Assembly: GCA_050945075.1 (NCBI GenBank)
Contig: JBMNSG010000002.1
Coordinates: forward strand, 12,335-76,334
Direction of reading: 5' to 3'
DNA from: UBA7485 sp050945075
Lineage (GTDB): Bacteria > Bacillota > Clostridia > Eubacteriales > Eubacteriaceae
Length of the DNA stretch: 64,000 nucleotides
Below the pieces are notes generated by a model that was given only the letters and a program-made list of their open reading frames with translations, made no database searches and was not told the DNA's origin. This document shows positions 51,571-60,356 of the stretch, in pieces. Numbering within the stretch: position 1 is the stretch's first letter; each line of letters begins with the position of its first letter. Made by a program: the position numbers and the translations under genes.

Positions 51571-52496
51571 AGAAAATTGCTACCAGAGAAAGCTACGGGA
51601 AGGCACTGACCGAGCTCGGAGATACCAATCCGGATATTGTTGTACTCGATGCTGACCTTGCAGCGGCCACCAAGACCGGCATGTTCAAAAAAGCGCATCC
51701 GGAACGTTTCGTGGACTGCGGAATTGCCGAAGGCAATATGGCAGGAATCGCTGCAGGACTGGCAGCTTCCGGCAAAATACCGTTTTTCAGCACTTTCGCG
51801 ATGTTTGCTGCAGGACGTGCGTTTGAACAGGTTCGCAACTCGATCGGTTACCCGCATCTGAATGTTAAAATCGGCGCGACCCATGCCGGTATTTCAGTCG
51901 GCGAAGACGGTGCGACCCACCAGTGCCTGGAAGATATCGCACTGATGCGTACCATTCCGGGAATGACAGTCATCAGCCCTTCAGATGATATTGAAGCACG
52001 GGCTGCTGTCAAAGCAGCTGCAGAAATGGAAGGCCCGGTTTACATGCGTTTCGGCCGTCTGGCTGTTCCTGTCATTAACGATACTCCGGATTACAAATTT
52101 GAAATCGGCAAGGGAATTGTTCTGCGCGACGGCAAAGACCTGACCATTGTTGTAACCGGACTGCCGGTAAGCAACGCGCTGGAAGCAGCAGATAAACTGG
52201 CGAACGATGGAATTAATGCACGTGTCATTAATATTCACACCATTAAACCGCTGGATAAGGAACTGATTGCCAAAGCTGCCCGTGAAACAGGCAAAATCGT
52301 GACCGTTGAAGAACATAACGTGATCGGAGGACTGGGCAGTGCAGTTGCCGAAGCCGTTACAGAAAGCTGCCCGGTTCCGGTACAGCGTATCGGCGTATAC
52401 GACCAGTTCGGAGAATCCGGACCGGCGCTGGAACTTCTGGCTAAATACGGCCTGGATACAGAAGGCATCTACAGACAGATCAAAGAAAACATGTAA
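51558..52496 (+). CDS. Transketolase, C-terminal subunit
   Basis: 312 residues with the pyrimidine-binding domain (DCGIAEGNMAGIAAGLAASG, with the catalytic Glu; TFAMFAAGRAFEQVRN) and the C-terminal domain (VEEHNVIGGLGSAVAE). It completes the transketolase encoded just upstream; the 13-bp overlap indicates coupling. The pair transfers two-carbon units in the pentose phosphate pathway. A strong terminator follows. Confidence 0.95.
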   Translation: MSEVKKIATRESYGKALTELGDTNPDIVVLDADLAAATKTGMFKKAHPERFVDCGIAEGNMAGIAAGLAASGKIPFFSTFAMFAAGRAFEQVRNSIGYPHLNVKIGATHAGISVGEDGATHQCLEDIALMRTIPGMTVISPSDDIEARAAVKAAAEMEGPVYMRFGRLAVPVINDTPDYKFEIGKGIVLRDGKDLTIVVTGLPVSNALEAADKLANDGINARVINIHTIKPLDKELIAKAARETGKIVTVEEHNVIGGLGSAVAEAVTESCPVPVQRIGVYDQFGESGPALELLAKYGLDTEGIYRQIKENM

Positions 52497-52535
52497 AATC
52501 TGTACAGCAATGTATAAGAAGAATACGAGAGAATG

Positions 52536-52577
52536 AAAAGAAGCTCTGGATCATGAAGATCCAGAGCTTCTTTTTTT
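52536..52577. terminator. Terminator after transketolase (bidirectional)
   Basis: AAAAGAAGCTCTGGATC (52536-52552) with its exact 17-bp complement at 52558-52574 and a 5-nt loop, followed by more T. The chromate transporter genes converge here. Confidence 0.95.
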
Positions 52578-52578
52578 A

Positions 52579-53166
52579 TTACATCCACAGTCCCCACATA
52601 GGCAGGAGACCGTAAAAAATCAGTCCGAATCCGGCGCAGATACAGATAAGCAGAATCGGATGGAGTTTGAATTTATAATAACTGAAGGCAGCCAGCGCAC
52701 AGCAGACAACCGCTTTCCAGTCAATATGAGCCAGTGAGAAGTCCGTCAGGCTGGTGTCGAGGACGTTGCTGATGAACAGCGTGAACACAGCGGACAGAAT
52801 CAGTGCGATAACAACCGGCATCATCCCGTAAAGCGCTGCTTTGACATACTTATTATCCGCGAAATCCTTCATCCACCGCGCAATCAGCAGGATGATGATA
52901 AAGGAAGGCAGGGTCACGCCCAGAATAGTTGCCAGTGCACCGGGGATTCCAGCCACCTTCATCCCGACAAATGTCGAGGTGTTGACGGCGAAAGGTCCGG
53001 GTGTGGATTCAGCAACAGCAATAAAATCAGTAAACTGCTGCATGTTGATCCAGTGGTAGTTATTGACAATCTCCTGCTGGATCAGCGGGATCATGGCATA
53101 GCCGCCGCCGATGGTAAAGAGACCGATTTTAAAATAAACGGCGAAAAGCGTCCACAGAATATTCAC
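52579..53166 (-). CDS. Chromate transporter-type (CHR) membrane protein, second subunit
   Basis: 195 residues with about six membrane helices and the CHR signature FKIGLFTIGGGYAMIPLIQ and FIAVAESTPGPFAVN. Start GTG at 53166 overlaps the stop of the partner by 4 bp (GTGA), with GGAGG upstream. Mono-domain CHR pairs in Bacillota function as heterodimers; the substrate in an anaerobe is uncertain and may not be chromate. Confidence 0.9.
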   Translation of the reverse strand: MNILWTLFAVYFKIGLFTIGGGYAMIPLIQQEIVNNYHWINMQQFTDFIAVAESTPGPFAVNTSTFVGMKVAGIPGALATILGVTLPSFIIILLIARWMKDFADNKYVKAALYGMMPVVIALILSAVFTLFISNVLDTSLTDFSLAHIDWKAVVCCALAAFSYYKFKLHPILLICICAGFGLIFYGLLPMWGLWM

Positions 53167-53759
53167 TGGACACCTCCGTCACTCTTTGTGGCATCATCTT
53201 TTTTATCATAGGCGTGGGTGATGCCAATCTGCCAGATTATTCCGAGTACAGCGCCGGCCAGGATAATCCAGATTACTGAAAGGCTGGTAAACGTGGCAAC
53301 CAGAAAAGAAATCAGCAGGACAATCATGGTAAAGGTATTGACCGACAAGGTTTTACGCATACGCATGACCGCATCGAAGATCAGGACAATAACGCCAGCC
53401 CGGATTCCCATGAATGCGTAGCTGACCCATTTCAGTGCCAGGAAGGCATCCAGAAAAAAGGAAATGATGACGATGATGACGAATGAAGGAATCGTTACAC
53501 CCAGTGTTGCCAGTACAGATCCCCAGAATCCGCCTACCGCATAACCGACATAGGTCGCGGTATTGACTGCGATCACCCCGGGCGTGGCCTGGGAGATGGC
53601 AATCATATCCATATACTGTTTTTCAGTAATCCATTTTTTCCGGTCCACTACCTCAATTTCCACCATTGAGATCATGGCGTAGCCGCCGCCAAAGGTAAAG
53701 GCGCCGATTTTCAAGAATGACCAGAACAGCTCCAGAAGCCTGTGATGATTGGTGTTCAT
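53163..53759 (-). CDS. Chromate transporter-type (CHR) membrane protein, first subunit
   Basis: 198 residues, parallel to the next subunit: LKIGAFTFGGGYAMISMVE and MIAISQATPGVIAVNTATYVG (motif positions 15-35 and 55-75). About six membrane helices. It ends in a Lys/Asp-rich tail. GAGG precedes the ATG. The two genes overlap by 4 bp and lie downstream of a phenylacetate-CoA ligase on the same strand, 72 bp away. Confidence 0.9.
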   Translation of the reverse strand: MNTNHHRLLELFWSFLKIGAFTFGGGYAMISMVEIEVVDRKKWITEKQYMDMIAISQATPGVIAVNTATYVGYAVGGFWGSVLATLGVTIPSFVIIVIISFFLDAFLALKWVSYAFMGIRAGVIVLIFDAVMRMRKTLSVNTFTMIVLLISFLVATFTSLSVIWIILAGAVLGIIWQIGITHAYDKKDDATKSDGGVQ

Positions 53760-53831
53760 TAGACGAACCTCTCAGATATTTTCTGCATACAGGGAATTTA
53801 CCGCGAAACGGATTAATCTAACAGAATATCT

Positions 53832-55067
53832 TTAATAACGGTTGTCGAAAACACGGGTAGACTTCTTTTCGCTTCGGGGAAGGTCTTCGAGATCTACAGG
53901 CATAACGTGTGTGAGAATTCCTATTTTCTGTTTGAAACGGTCTTTAATATCATTTTCCACAGCGTATTTGTTGGCTCCGGGTACGGTTTCGACAAACAGG
54001 GTGCAGATATCCTTGCCATTGACATGATCGATCATAAACTGGTATTCGCTGCTCGCTCCGTCTACACCGGCGATGACTTCTTCGATCTGTCCGGGGAAGA
54101 TGTTCACGCCCTTGACCTTGATCATATCGTCGGTACGACCGAGGATGGTATCAATTCTCGGATAGGGGCTGCCGCATTCGCAGTCTCCGGGAATAAAACG
54201 GGTCAGATCATGGGTTCTGAAACGGATAAGCGGTGCGCCTTCTTTTTCGAGGGTGGTGATGACCAGTTCGCCCATTTCTCCGTCAGGGAGAATTTCTCCG
54301 GTTTTCGGGTCGATGATTTCGCAGTAGACATAGTCGTCCCAGATGTGCATACCGCATTCGTAATCGCAGGAAATACCGATTCCGGGGCCATACACTTCGG
54401 TCAGGCCATATACGTCGTAGAGCTTGACGCCCAGTTCACGGGCGATCCGCTTTCTCATTTTTTCGCCCCAGCGTTCCGATCCGATAATTCCCTTTTTAAG
54501 CTGGATCTTGTCACCGATACCGCGCTTGGCAATTTCTTCTGCCAGCAGCAGGGCATAAGAGGATGTTGCGCACAGTACAGTGGCCTTCAGGTCCTCCATC
54601 ATCTTGAGCTGCTTGTCGGTATTGCCCGGTCCCATCGGGATTACCATGGCGCCCATGCGTTCGGCACCGTTCTGGAAGCCTATTCCGGCTGTCCACAGTC
54701 CATAGCCGGGGGTAATCTGGACGCGGTCAAGATTGGTGAGTCCTGCGGTCCGGTAGCAGCGGGCGAACATTTCTGCCCAGTCGTTTACGTCTTTGGCTGT
54801 ATAAGGAATAATTACAGGTGTGCCGGTCGTTCCGGATGATGAGTGAATTCTGACGATCTGCTCGTCCGGAACTGCCTGCAGTCCCAGCGGATAGGCGTTT
54901 CTCAAATCGCCCTTGTCTGAGAAAGGCAGGGTTTCAAAAGCTTCCTGTGAGTCGATGTCATCGATGTCGATGTCTTTGAATTTCTCAGCATAAAAGCCAC
55001 CTTCAATCTTCATCAGTTTCTCGAGCTGACTTTTAATACGATCAAATTGCTCCGGTTTCATTTTCAT
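53832..55067 (-). CDS. paaK: Phenylacetate-CoA ligase (PaaK-like)
   Basis: 411 residues of the adenylate-forming family. AMP motif SSSGTTGTPVII (about 94-105), YGLTEVYGPGIG, FRTHDLTRFIPGDC, and the C-terminal GRTDDMIKVKGVNIFPGQIE. It activates phenylacetate or another aryl acid with CoA and ATP. In anaerobes it usually stands apart from the aerobic paa cluster, often with indolepyruvate ferredoxin oxidoreductase genes, which are not here. Substrate not certain. Confidence 0.92.
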   Translation of the reverse strand: MKMKPEQFDRIKSQLEKLMKIEGGFYAEKFKDIDIDDIDSQEAFETLPFSDKGDLRNAYPLGLQAVPDEQIVRIHSSSGTTGTPVIIPYTAKDVNDWAEMFARCYRTAGLTNLDRVQITPGYGLWTAGIGFQNGAERMGAMVIPMGPGNTDKQLKMMEDLKATVLCATSSYALLLAEEIAKRGIGDKIQLKKGIIGSERWGEKMRKRIARELGVKLYDVYGLTEVYGPGIGISCDYECGMHIWDDYVYCEIIDPKTGEILPDGEMGELVITTLEKEGAPLIRFRTHDLTRFIPGDCECGSPYPRIDTILGRTDDMIKVKGVNIFPGQIEEVIAGVDGASSEYQFMIDHVNGKDICTLFVETVPGANKYAVENDIKDRFKQKIGILTHVMPVDLEDLPRSEKKSTRVFDNRY

Positions 55068-55145
55068 AGTTTTCTCCGTATAGTATCAATAATATCGAAA
55101 TAAATGTGCATTCGGAATCAGCGAAATATGGAAAACAGAAATAAA

Positions 55146-55171
55146 AAAGCGCCTGAATATTCAGGCGCTTT
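55146..55171 (-). terminator. Terminator of pckA
   Basis: A perfect 26-bp palindrome AAAGCGCCTGAAT plus complement, followed on the minus strand by a run of T. It separates pckA from paaK. Confidence 0.9.
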
Positions 55172-55182
55172 CATCTCCGGTC

Positions 55183-56754
55183 TTATTGTTCGTCCGGAAC
55201 AGGTCCGGCGGATACAACTTCTTCCGGCATATTATCGTATTTCCTGAAATTTTCGATGAAGGCATCTGCCAGTTTCCTTGCCATTTTATCATAGGCTTGC
55301 GAATCTTCCCACATTCCGCGGGCATCGAGTTTTTCGTCAGGAACACCCGGGCAGCTTGTCGGGACATCGACATTGAAAACAGGATCGTGTTTGTATTCGA
55401 CATTTTTCAGGCTGCCGTCAATGGCAGCATCAACCATGGCTCTGGTGAGCGGCAGGTCCATCCGTTTTCCGACGCCGTACTGTCCGCCGGCCCATCCGGT
55501 ATTGACCAGGTAGACATCGCAGTCATATTCGTCAATTCGTTCACCGAGCAGTTCTGCGTAACGTGCAGCCGGCAGCGGCAGGAATGGAGCAGCGAAGCAG
55601 GTGCTGAAGGTAGCCTGAGGTTCGGTAATGCCGCGTTCGGTTCCGGCCAGTTTGCTGGTGTATCCGGAAACAAAATAGTACATCGCCTGGTTTTTATCCA
55701 GCTTTGAGATCGGAGGCAGTACACCAAAAGCATCGGCTGTCAGGAATACGACTGTCGAAGGCTGTCCGCCGATACTCGGGATAACCGCATTGGAGATATA
55801 GTTGAGCGGGTAGCCGGTACGTGTGTTTTCTGTATAGGTGCTGTCGCTGTAGTCAGGCGTTCCGTTTTCGTCATAAACGACGTTTTCGACAACGGCACCT
55901 GTCTTGATGGCATCCCAGATTTCCGGTTCGCGTTCACGGGTCAGGTCAATACATTTTGCATAACAGCCGCCTTCAAAATTGAATACGCCGTTGGGACCCC
56001 AGCCATGTTCGTCATCGCCGATCAGACGTCTCTTGGGATTAGCGGAAAGGGTGGTTTTACCGGTTCCTGAAAGTCCGAAGAAAATAGCGGTATCGCCGTC
56101 ATCGCCCATATTGGCTGAGCAGTGCATCGGGAATACGCCTTTATCCGGCAGCAGGTAGTTCATAACCGAGAAGATTGATTTCTTAATTTCACCGCAGTAC
56201 TGGGAGCCGGCAACCAGAATGACCTTCTTCTTCAGGTCAATAATGATAGCAGCTTCAGAGTGGACACCGTCTGCTTCCGGATCGCATTTATAATAAGGTG
56301 CTGCGACAACAGTGAATTCCGGATCGATTTTCTGTGATCCCGGGGGAGTAATAAACAGATTGTTTACGAACAGATTCTGATAAGCGGCTTCGGTAACGAC
56401 ACGAAGCGGCAGTCTGAATTCTTCATCTGCACCTGCCCAGCCGTCATAAACATAGATCTTTTTGCCTTCCAGATAGCGGACGACCTTGTTATAAAGACGG
56501 TCAAACTTATTCTGGGAAATCGGGACGTTGACTTTGCCCCATTCGACCACATCATGGGATGCTTCGTTGTCAACGATATAACGGTCGTCAGGAGATCTTC
56601 CTGTATATTTGCCGGTAAATACAGAAAGTGCACCGGTATCGGTCAGATGGCCTTCCTGCTGTGCAAGTGCTTCTTCAATGAGACGGATTTTGTTCAGATT
56701 AACCGGAACGCCGTCCTTTTGAATACCAAGATAATTTAAATCTGCAGTTTTCAT
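55183..56754 (-). CDS. pckA: Phosphoenolpyruvate carboxykinase (ATP)
   Basis: 523 residues. The kinase-1a P-loop FFGLSGTGKTTLSANP, the metal/substrate motif LIGDDEHGW and the start segment FTGKYTGRSPDDRYIV are those of the ATP-type enzyme. It interconverts oxaloacetate and PEP; in fermenters it may run in the ATP-forming carboxylating direction. GGGGGAG precedes the ATG. It is monocistronic with its own promoter and terminator. Confidence 0.96.
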   Translation of the reverse strand: MKTADLNYLGIQKDGVPVNLNKIRLIEEALAQQEGHLTDTGALSVFTGKYTGRSPDDRYIVDNEASHDVVEWGKVNVPISQNKFDRLYNKVVRYLEGKKIYVYDGWAGADEEFRLPLRVVTEAAYQNLFVNNLFITPPGSQKIDPEFTVVAAPYYKCDPEADGVHSEAAIIIDLKKKVILVAGSQYCGEIKKSIFSVMNYLLPDKGVFPMHCSANMGDDGDTAIFFGLSGTGKTTLSANPKRRLIGDDEHGWGPNGVFNFEGGCYAKCIDLTREREPEIWDAIKTGAVVENVVYDENGTPDYSDSTYTENTRTGYPLNYISNAVIPSIGGQPSTVVFLTADAFGVLPPISKLDKNQAMYYFVSGYTSKLAGTERGITEPQATFSTCFAAPFLPLPAARYAELLGERIDEYDCDVYLVNTGWAGGQYGVGKRMDLPLTRAMVDAAIDGSLKNVEYKHDPVFNVDVPTSCPGVPDEKLDARGMWEDSQAYDKMARKLADAFIENFRKYDNMPEEVVSAGPVPDEQ

Positions 56755-57092
56755 AAACTATTTACTCCCCCTTACAGGTTTCTGCGCTGGAATTTCGCAG
56801 ATGATATTGAATTCAAACGGATGACTATTTATTCATCCGGAGTGTCCGTCTGATTCCTGATGTTGCATTGCCTGATTTAGTATCAACAACCAGTATAGCA
56901 TAAAAGGATTACACAGTGGGCATAAACAAACGTTTTACAGCGATATGTCTTTATTATAGCGGGACAACTGTCTTTCTACCTGAAACAGTGAAATGATTGT
57001 CTTTGATATTATCAAAGAATAGAAAAAGAACCGGGACGAATTTATCGCATCGGTTCTTTTTATGCACTAAAACTGAATATTTATTACTGACT
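56755..57092. other. Leader region of pckA and terminator of the TelA operon
   Basis: No gene was found. On the minus strand an extended -10 (TGCTATACT, with the -10 hexamer at 56892-56897) lies about 140 bp before pckA. The leader can fold a hairpin CGGATGA/TCATCCG (56818-56824, 56833-56839). An inverted repeat TCTTTGAT/ATCAAAGA is at 57000-57018, and a terminator at 57023-57061. Confidence 0.5.
57023..57061 (-). terminator. Terminator of the XpaC-TelA operon
   Basis: AAAAAGAACCG (57023-57033) is complementary to CGGTTCTTTTT (57051-57061), with a 17-nt loop. It lies 31 bp after the TelA stop on the minus strand. Confidence 0.82.
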
Positions 57093-58280
57093 TCAGACGT
57101 TTGTCTGTTTTCTGGAGAGGTCGAGCATTTTCTGCTTGAGTTCTGCTTCGATCTGAGCCATTTCCTTTTCTGCTTCCGCACGTTTCTGTCGTCCGTCTGA
57201 CTGGATCTGCATGACTTCGTCGAAAGTGGAGATCAGATCAGAATTGGTCTGTTTGAGTGTTTCAATATCGACAATTCCGCGTTCGGATTCTTTGGCAATA
57301 TTGATGCTTTCGGTTTTGAGCATTTCCGAATTCTTCTTCAGCAGTGAATTTGTCATATCCGTGACCTCTCTCTGCGCCTTGGCAGCCTGTCCGGAGTGAG
57401 CCAGTCCCAGAGCAAGAGCCATCTGGCTTTTCCAGAGCGGAATGGTATTGACCAGTGAACTCTGGATTTTTTCGGCCATCAGAGTATCGTTATTCTGGAT
57501 CTGTCTGATCTGCGGAGCCATCTGCAGGGCGATAATCCTCGTGAGTTCCAGATCGTGGATCTTCTTGTCAAAACGGTCAATCATCTGGGAATAATCATTG
57601 GCAGCCTGAGTGTCTTCAGGCAGCTTCGTTGTTTCTGATTTTTTAACCAGTGCCGGCAGTTCCACTGTACGTGCCTGGTCCAGCTTTTGTTTACCGGCCA
57701 GGATATACATAGACAGTTCTTTGAAATAATCTTTGTTTACATCATACAGCTTGTCGAGCATGGCGATATCTTTCATCAGAGTAACCTGATAGCCTTCGAG
57801 AGAATCGATAATCCCGTCCATGTTCTTCTCTGCAGTGCTGTAGCGGTTCTTCATGGTGTCGATTTTGTTTTTCTGTTTTTTGAACAGACCCATGAAGCCG
57901 CCCTTGCTGTCATCGTCCTTTTCAAAGTTCTTGAGTTCGGTGACCATGCTTGAAAGCATATCACCGACTTCACCCAGATCCTTGCTTTTTACGTTGGCAA
58001 GTGCAGTATCCGAAAAATCTGCGATCTTTTTCTGTGATCCGGCCCCATACTGCATGACCAGAGCGGAGTCTGAAACATCAATCTGTTTGGCAAAATCACT
58101 GACCATTTTCTGTTCCGCCGGTGTCAGTTCCTGCAGCTGCAGTGTTTCCGGGGTGGCATCTGCCGGATTGACCAGTGCAGGCATCTGTTCTTCCTTAGTC
58201 CCGTGTTCGAGTGTAAGGGATGGTGTCGAATCAAAGGACAGCTCAATCGGACTGTTTTGGGTGGTTAAATCGTCGCTCAT
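57093..58280 (-). CDS. TelA/YaaN-family toxic anion resistance protein
   Basis: 395 residues, mostly helical coiled coil (QKMVSDFAKQIDVSD near 60; the AKQKLDQARTVELPALV-type stretch near 210; KTESINIAKESERGIVDIETLK near 340). The family is linked to tellurite and other stress resistance, but its biochemistry is not settled. It is the second gene of a pair with XpaC, 17 bp downstream, a conserved association. AGGAG precedes the ATG. Confidence 0.9.
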   Translation of the reverse strand: MSDDLTTQNSPIELSFDSTPSLTLEHGTKEEQMPALVNPADATPETLQLQELTPAEQKMVSDFAKQIDVSDSALVMQYGAGSQKKIADFSDTALANVKSKDLGEVGDMLSSMVTELKNFEKDDDSKGGFMGLFKKQKNKIDTMKNRYSTAEKNMDGIIDSLEGYQVTLMKDIAMLDKLYDVNKDYFKELSMYILAGKQKLDQARTVELPALVKKSETTKLPEDTQAANDYSQMIDRFDKKIHDLELTRIIALQMAPQIRQIQNNDTLMAEKIQSSLVNTIPLWKSQMALALGLAHSGQAAKAQREVTDMTNSLLKKNSEMLKTESINIAKESERGIVDIETLKQTNSDLISTFDEVMQIQSDGRQKRAEAEKEMAQIEAELKQKMLDLSRKQTNV

Positions 58281-58297
58281 TTTTACTCCTAATAATG

Positions 58298-59446
58298 TTA
58301 TTTAGCTGTAAAGTCGGGATCCTGAAGGCCGTTTTTAGCGAACAGTGAATTCATCACGCTGATGTCAGAAGAGACATCGATCGCGGTTTCCTTGAAAAAT
58401 CCGTCATACATTCTCTTAAAAGCATGGTTGATGCTTTCCAGTGTTTCTTCGATTTCTTTTTTTGATTCTTTGATAGTACTGGTCTGCAGTTTCTGGGCAT
58501 CCAGAGTATTGTAGGTGCTGAGAAGCTTGTCTACAGTCGGCAGGAAATAGCCGAGAAAATTCTTCAGATTCGGAATATGATCCGGATTCTGCAGAATATA
58601 CTCATTGATATGTGTCATGGTTGCTTCCAGCGATTTCAGTTCAGTGCCGAATTCTTCGTTATTACGGGCAGTGCGGCTGTTTTCAGTCATATGAATGGTA
58701 GCAATGGTCTGCTGGATGGCTTCAGATGCGGCCTTTAAGGTCGGGAATTCTTTAGTCAGACGCGCCTGCTGTGCCTGCAGTTTTTCTTCTTTTTCTTTTT
58801 CCTTCAGATACTTGTCGAGGTATTCCTTTGCTCCGGGGGAAAGGATCAGATACCGGTCTCTGTAAACAAGCTGTCCCTTTGGAAAATACTTGATGGCAAT
58901 AAACTCTTTTACAGTATTGTAGGTTTTCCGGTCGGTCATTCCGGTTATATCCTGAAGCTTTTGCATGGATACAAAAGGTTCACCATTAAAACCGGCTTTC
59001 ATTTCCCTGAACAGCGCAACACGATGATTCAGGGAGAATCCCTTGCTGATCATCCAGATGCTGGCGATTACAGGGATGATCAGAAAAGCAAGTCCGATTC
59101 CCATTGTTCCCAGCGTGTAAGCTGTCATGGCGATTGCTGCGCAGACGAGCAGCAGAACAATACCGCAGATGAGCAGTACCGGTCCGGATACGGTTCCGGC
59201 AGGGCTGGCCGTCATAGGGGCGAGCTCACGCTTGCGTTTGGCCTCTGCTTTTTTTCTCTGCATTTCTTCTTTATTGTCTGTATAATTTTGAAGGGCCTGA
59301 GAACTGTTTGAAAGGAAAGCACCTGCGGCTCCGATTGCAGAGTCGGCCAGGGTATTCAACTGTTCATTCAAGTCGTTAAAGTTACCCGTTGTGACCGCTT
59401 TTGTAAAAGCGTCGGTGATCCCGGATTTTTCTTCAGGTTCTGACAT
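58298..59446 (-). CDS. XpaC-like membrane protein (5-bromo-4-chloroindolyl phosphate hydrolysis family)
   Basis: 382 residues from ATG 59446, with AAAGGAGG upstream (the frame is open for 30 more codons without a start signal). A short cytoplasmic part precedes two close membrane helices (about residues 85-130), then a long helical cytoplasmic region rich in Lys/Glu (KEKEEKLQAQQARLTKEF). It is the usual partner of TelA. The family name derives from a phenotype; enzyme activity is doubtful. Confidence 0.85.
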   Translation of the reverse strand: MSEPEEKSGITDAFTKAVTTGNFNDLNEQLNTLADSAIGAAGAFLSNSSQALQNYTDNKEEMQRKKAEAKRKRELAPMTASPAGTVSGPVLLICGIVLLLVCAAIAMTAYTLGTMGIGLAFLIIPVIASIWMISKGFSLNHRVALFREMKAGFNGEPFVSMQKLQDITGMTDRKTYNTVKEFIAIKYFPKGQLVYRDRYLILSPGAKEYLDKYLKEKEKEEKLQAQQARLTKEFPTLKAASEAIQQTIATIHMTENSRTARNNEEFGTELKSLEATMTHINEYILQNPDHIPNLKNFLGYFLPTVDKLLSTYNTLDAQKLQTSTIKESKKEIEETLESINHAFKRMYDGFFKETAIDVSSDISVMNSLFAKNGLQDPDFTAK

Positions 59447-59543
59447 AACTGCCTCCTTTATTCCTGTTTCTGCCTGGGATATAATATTTTTGGAGAAATA
59501 AACAAGCAGAACAACTGTTTGTTTATTATAATACAAATTTTCA

Positions 59544-59984
59544 ATGAATATATTAAATAGAGAAAAACAATCGGTATTATCACATTATACAATTCAGGAC
59601 GGGCTCTGCTTTGCCGCCGTGCTGGTCTGCGCAGGCGCAGCTCTCTGGATGCTGCTCATCCGCTGGGGATTCATTGTTCCGGGCATGTGCGACTTTTACA
59701 GGATGACGGGTTTTTACTGTCCCGGCTGCGGCGGGACCCGGGCTGTCCTTGCATTATTATCCGGCGACTTTGCCGGAGCTTTTCTCTTCCATCCTTTTGT
59801 GCCGTATCTGTTTGTGACGGGCGGGTGGTTCTGCGGGCGTTGTGCTCTGCACTGGTGTGTTCCGGGAAAAGTCAGTTATCCTCAGTTTTCCCAAAAGTGG
59901 ATCTGGATCGGGATTGCAGTCATACTTGTACAGTGGATTGTCAAAAACATACTGCTTATTAACGGCATCATCTATTTATCCTGA
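59544..59984 (+). CDS. DUF2752 membrane protein
   Basis: 146 residues with three to four membrane helices and the family core CPGCGGTRAVLALLSGDF. ATG 59544 lacks a clear Shine-Dalgarno site. It is divergent from the XpaC-TelA operon and 31 bp before a DUF4190 protein. Function unknown. Confidence 0.85.
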   Translation: MNILNREKQSVLSHYTIQDGLCFAAVLVCAGAALWMLLIRWGFIVPGMCDFYRMTGFYCPGCGGTRAVLALLSGDFAGAFLFHPFVPYLFVTGGWFCGRCALHWCVPGKVSYPQFSQKWIWIGIAVILVQWIVKNILLINGIIYLS

Positions 59985-60015
59985 AATTTCAGGAGTTTTA
60001 ACAGGAGATATTATA

Positions 60016-60348
60016 ATGGTCAAAGGATTTTCGATTGCATCACTGGTATTAGGCATTCTTTCATTTGTACTTTGTTGTACGATCTGGGTAGGCGGCGTGC
60101 TGGCAATAGTCAGTCTGACACTTGGTATTATCGCCCTGGTTCATATCAATGAATATGACGAATCAGATCAGAACGTTTGCAAAGGAATGGCGATCGCCGG
60201 CGTAGTCTGCTCGTCGATCACCATCGTTCTGATTGCTTTCTGCCTGGTATTTGCTTTCAGTGCATCAAGTCTTTCCGGAATTTATACGGATACGCTCTAT
60301 GATCTGAATCATCTGTTTGACAGCCTTTCCTATACAACATCTCTTTAA
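60016..60348 (+). CDS. DUF4190 membrane protein
   Basis: 110 residues from ATG 60016 with AGGAGA upstream (the frame extends back without a start). Two to three membrane helices in the pattern of DUF4190 (KGFSIASLVLGILSFVLC; GMAIAGVVCSSITIVLIAF). It follows the DUF2752 gene by 31 bp; these families often occur together. Function unknown. Confidence 0.82.
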   Translation: MVKGFSIASLVLGILSFVLCCTIWVGGVLAIVSLTLGIIALVHINEYDESDQNVCKGMAIAGVVCSSITIVLIAFCLVFAFSASSLSGIYTDTLYDLNHLFDSLSYTTSL

Positions 60349-60356
60349 ACAGAAGG

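Noticed and set aside
53907..54839. 310-codon plus-strand ORF
   Set aside because: Fully antisense to paaK, which has all family motifs; no ribosome site.
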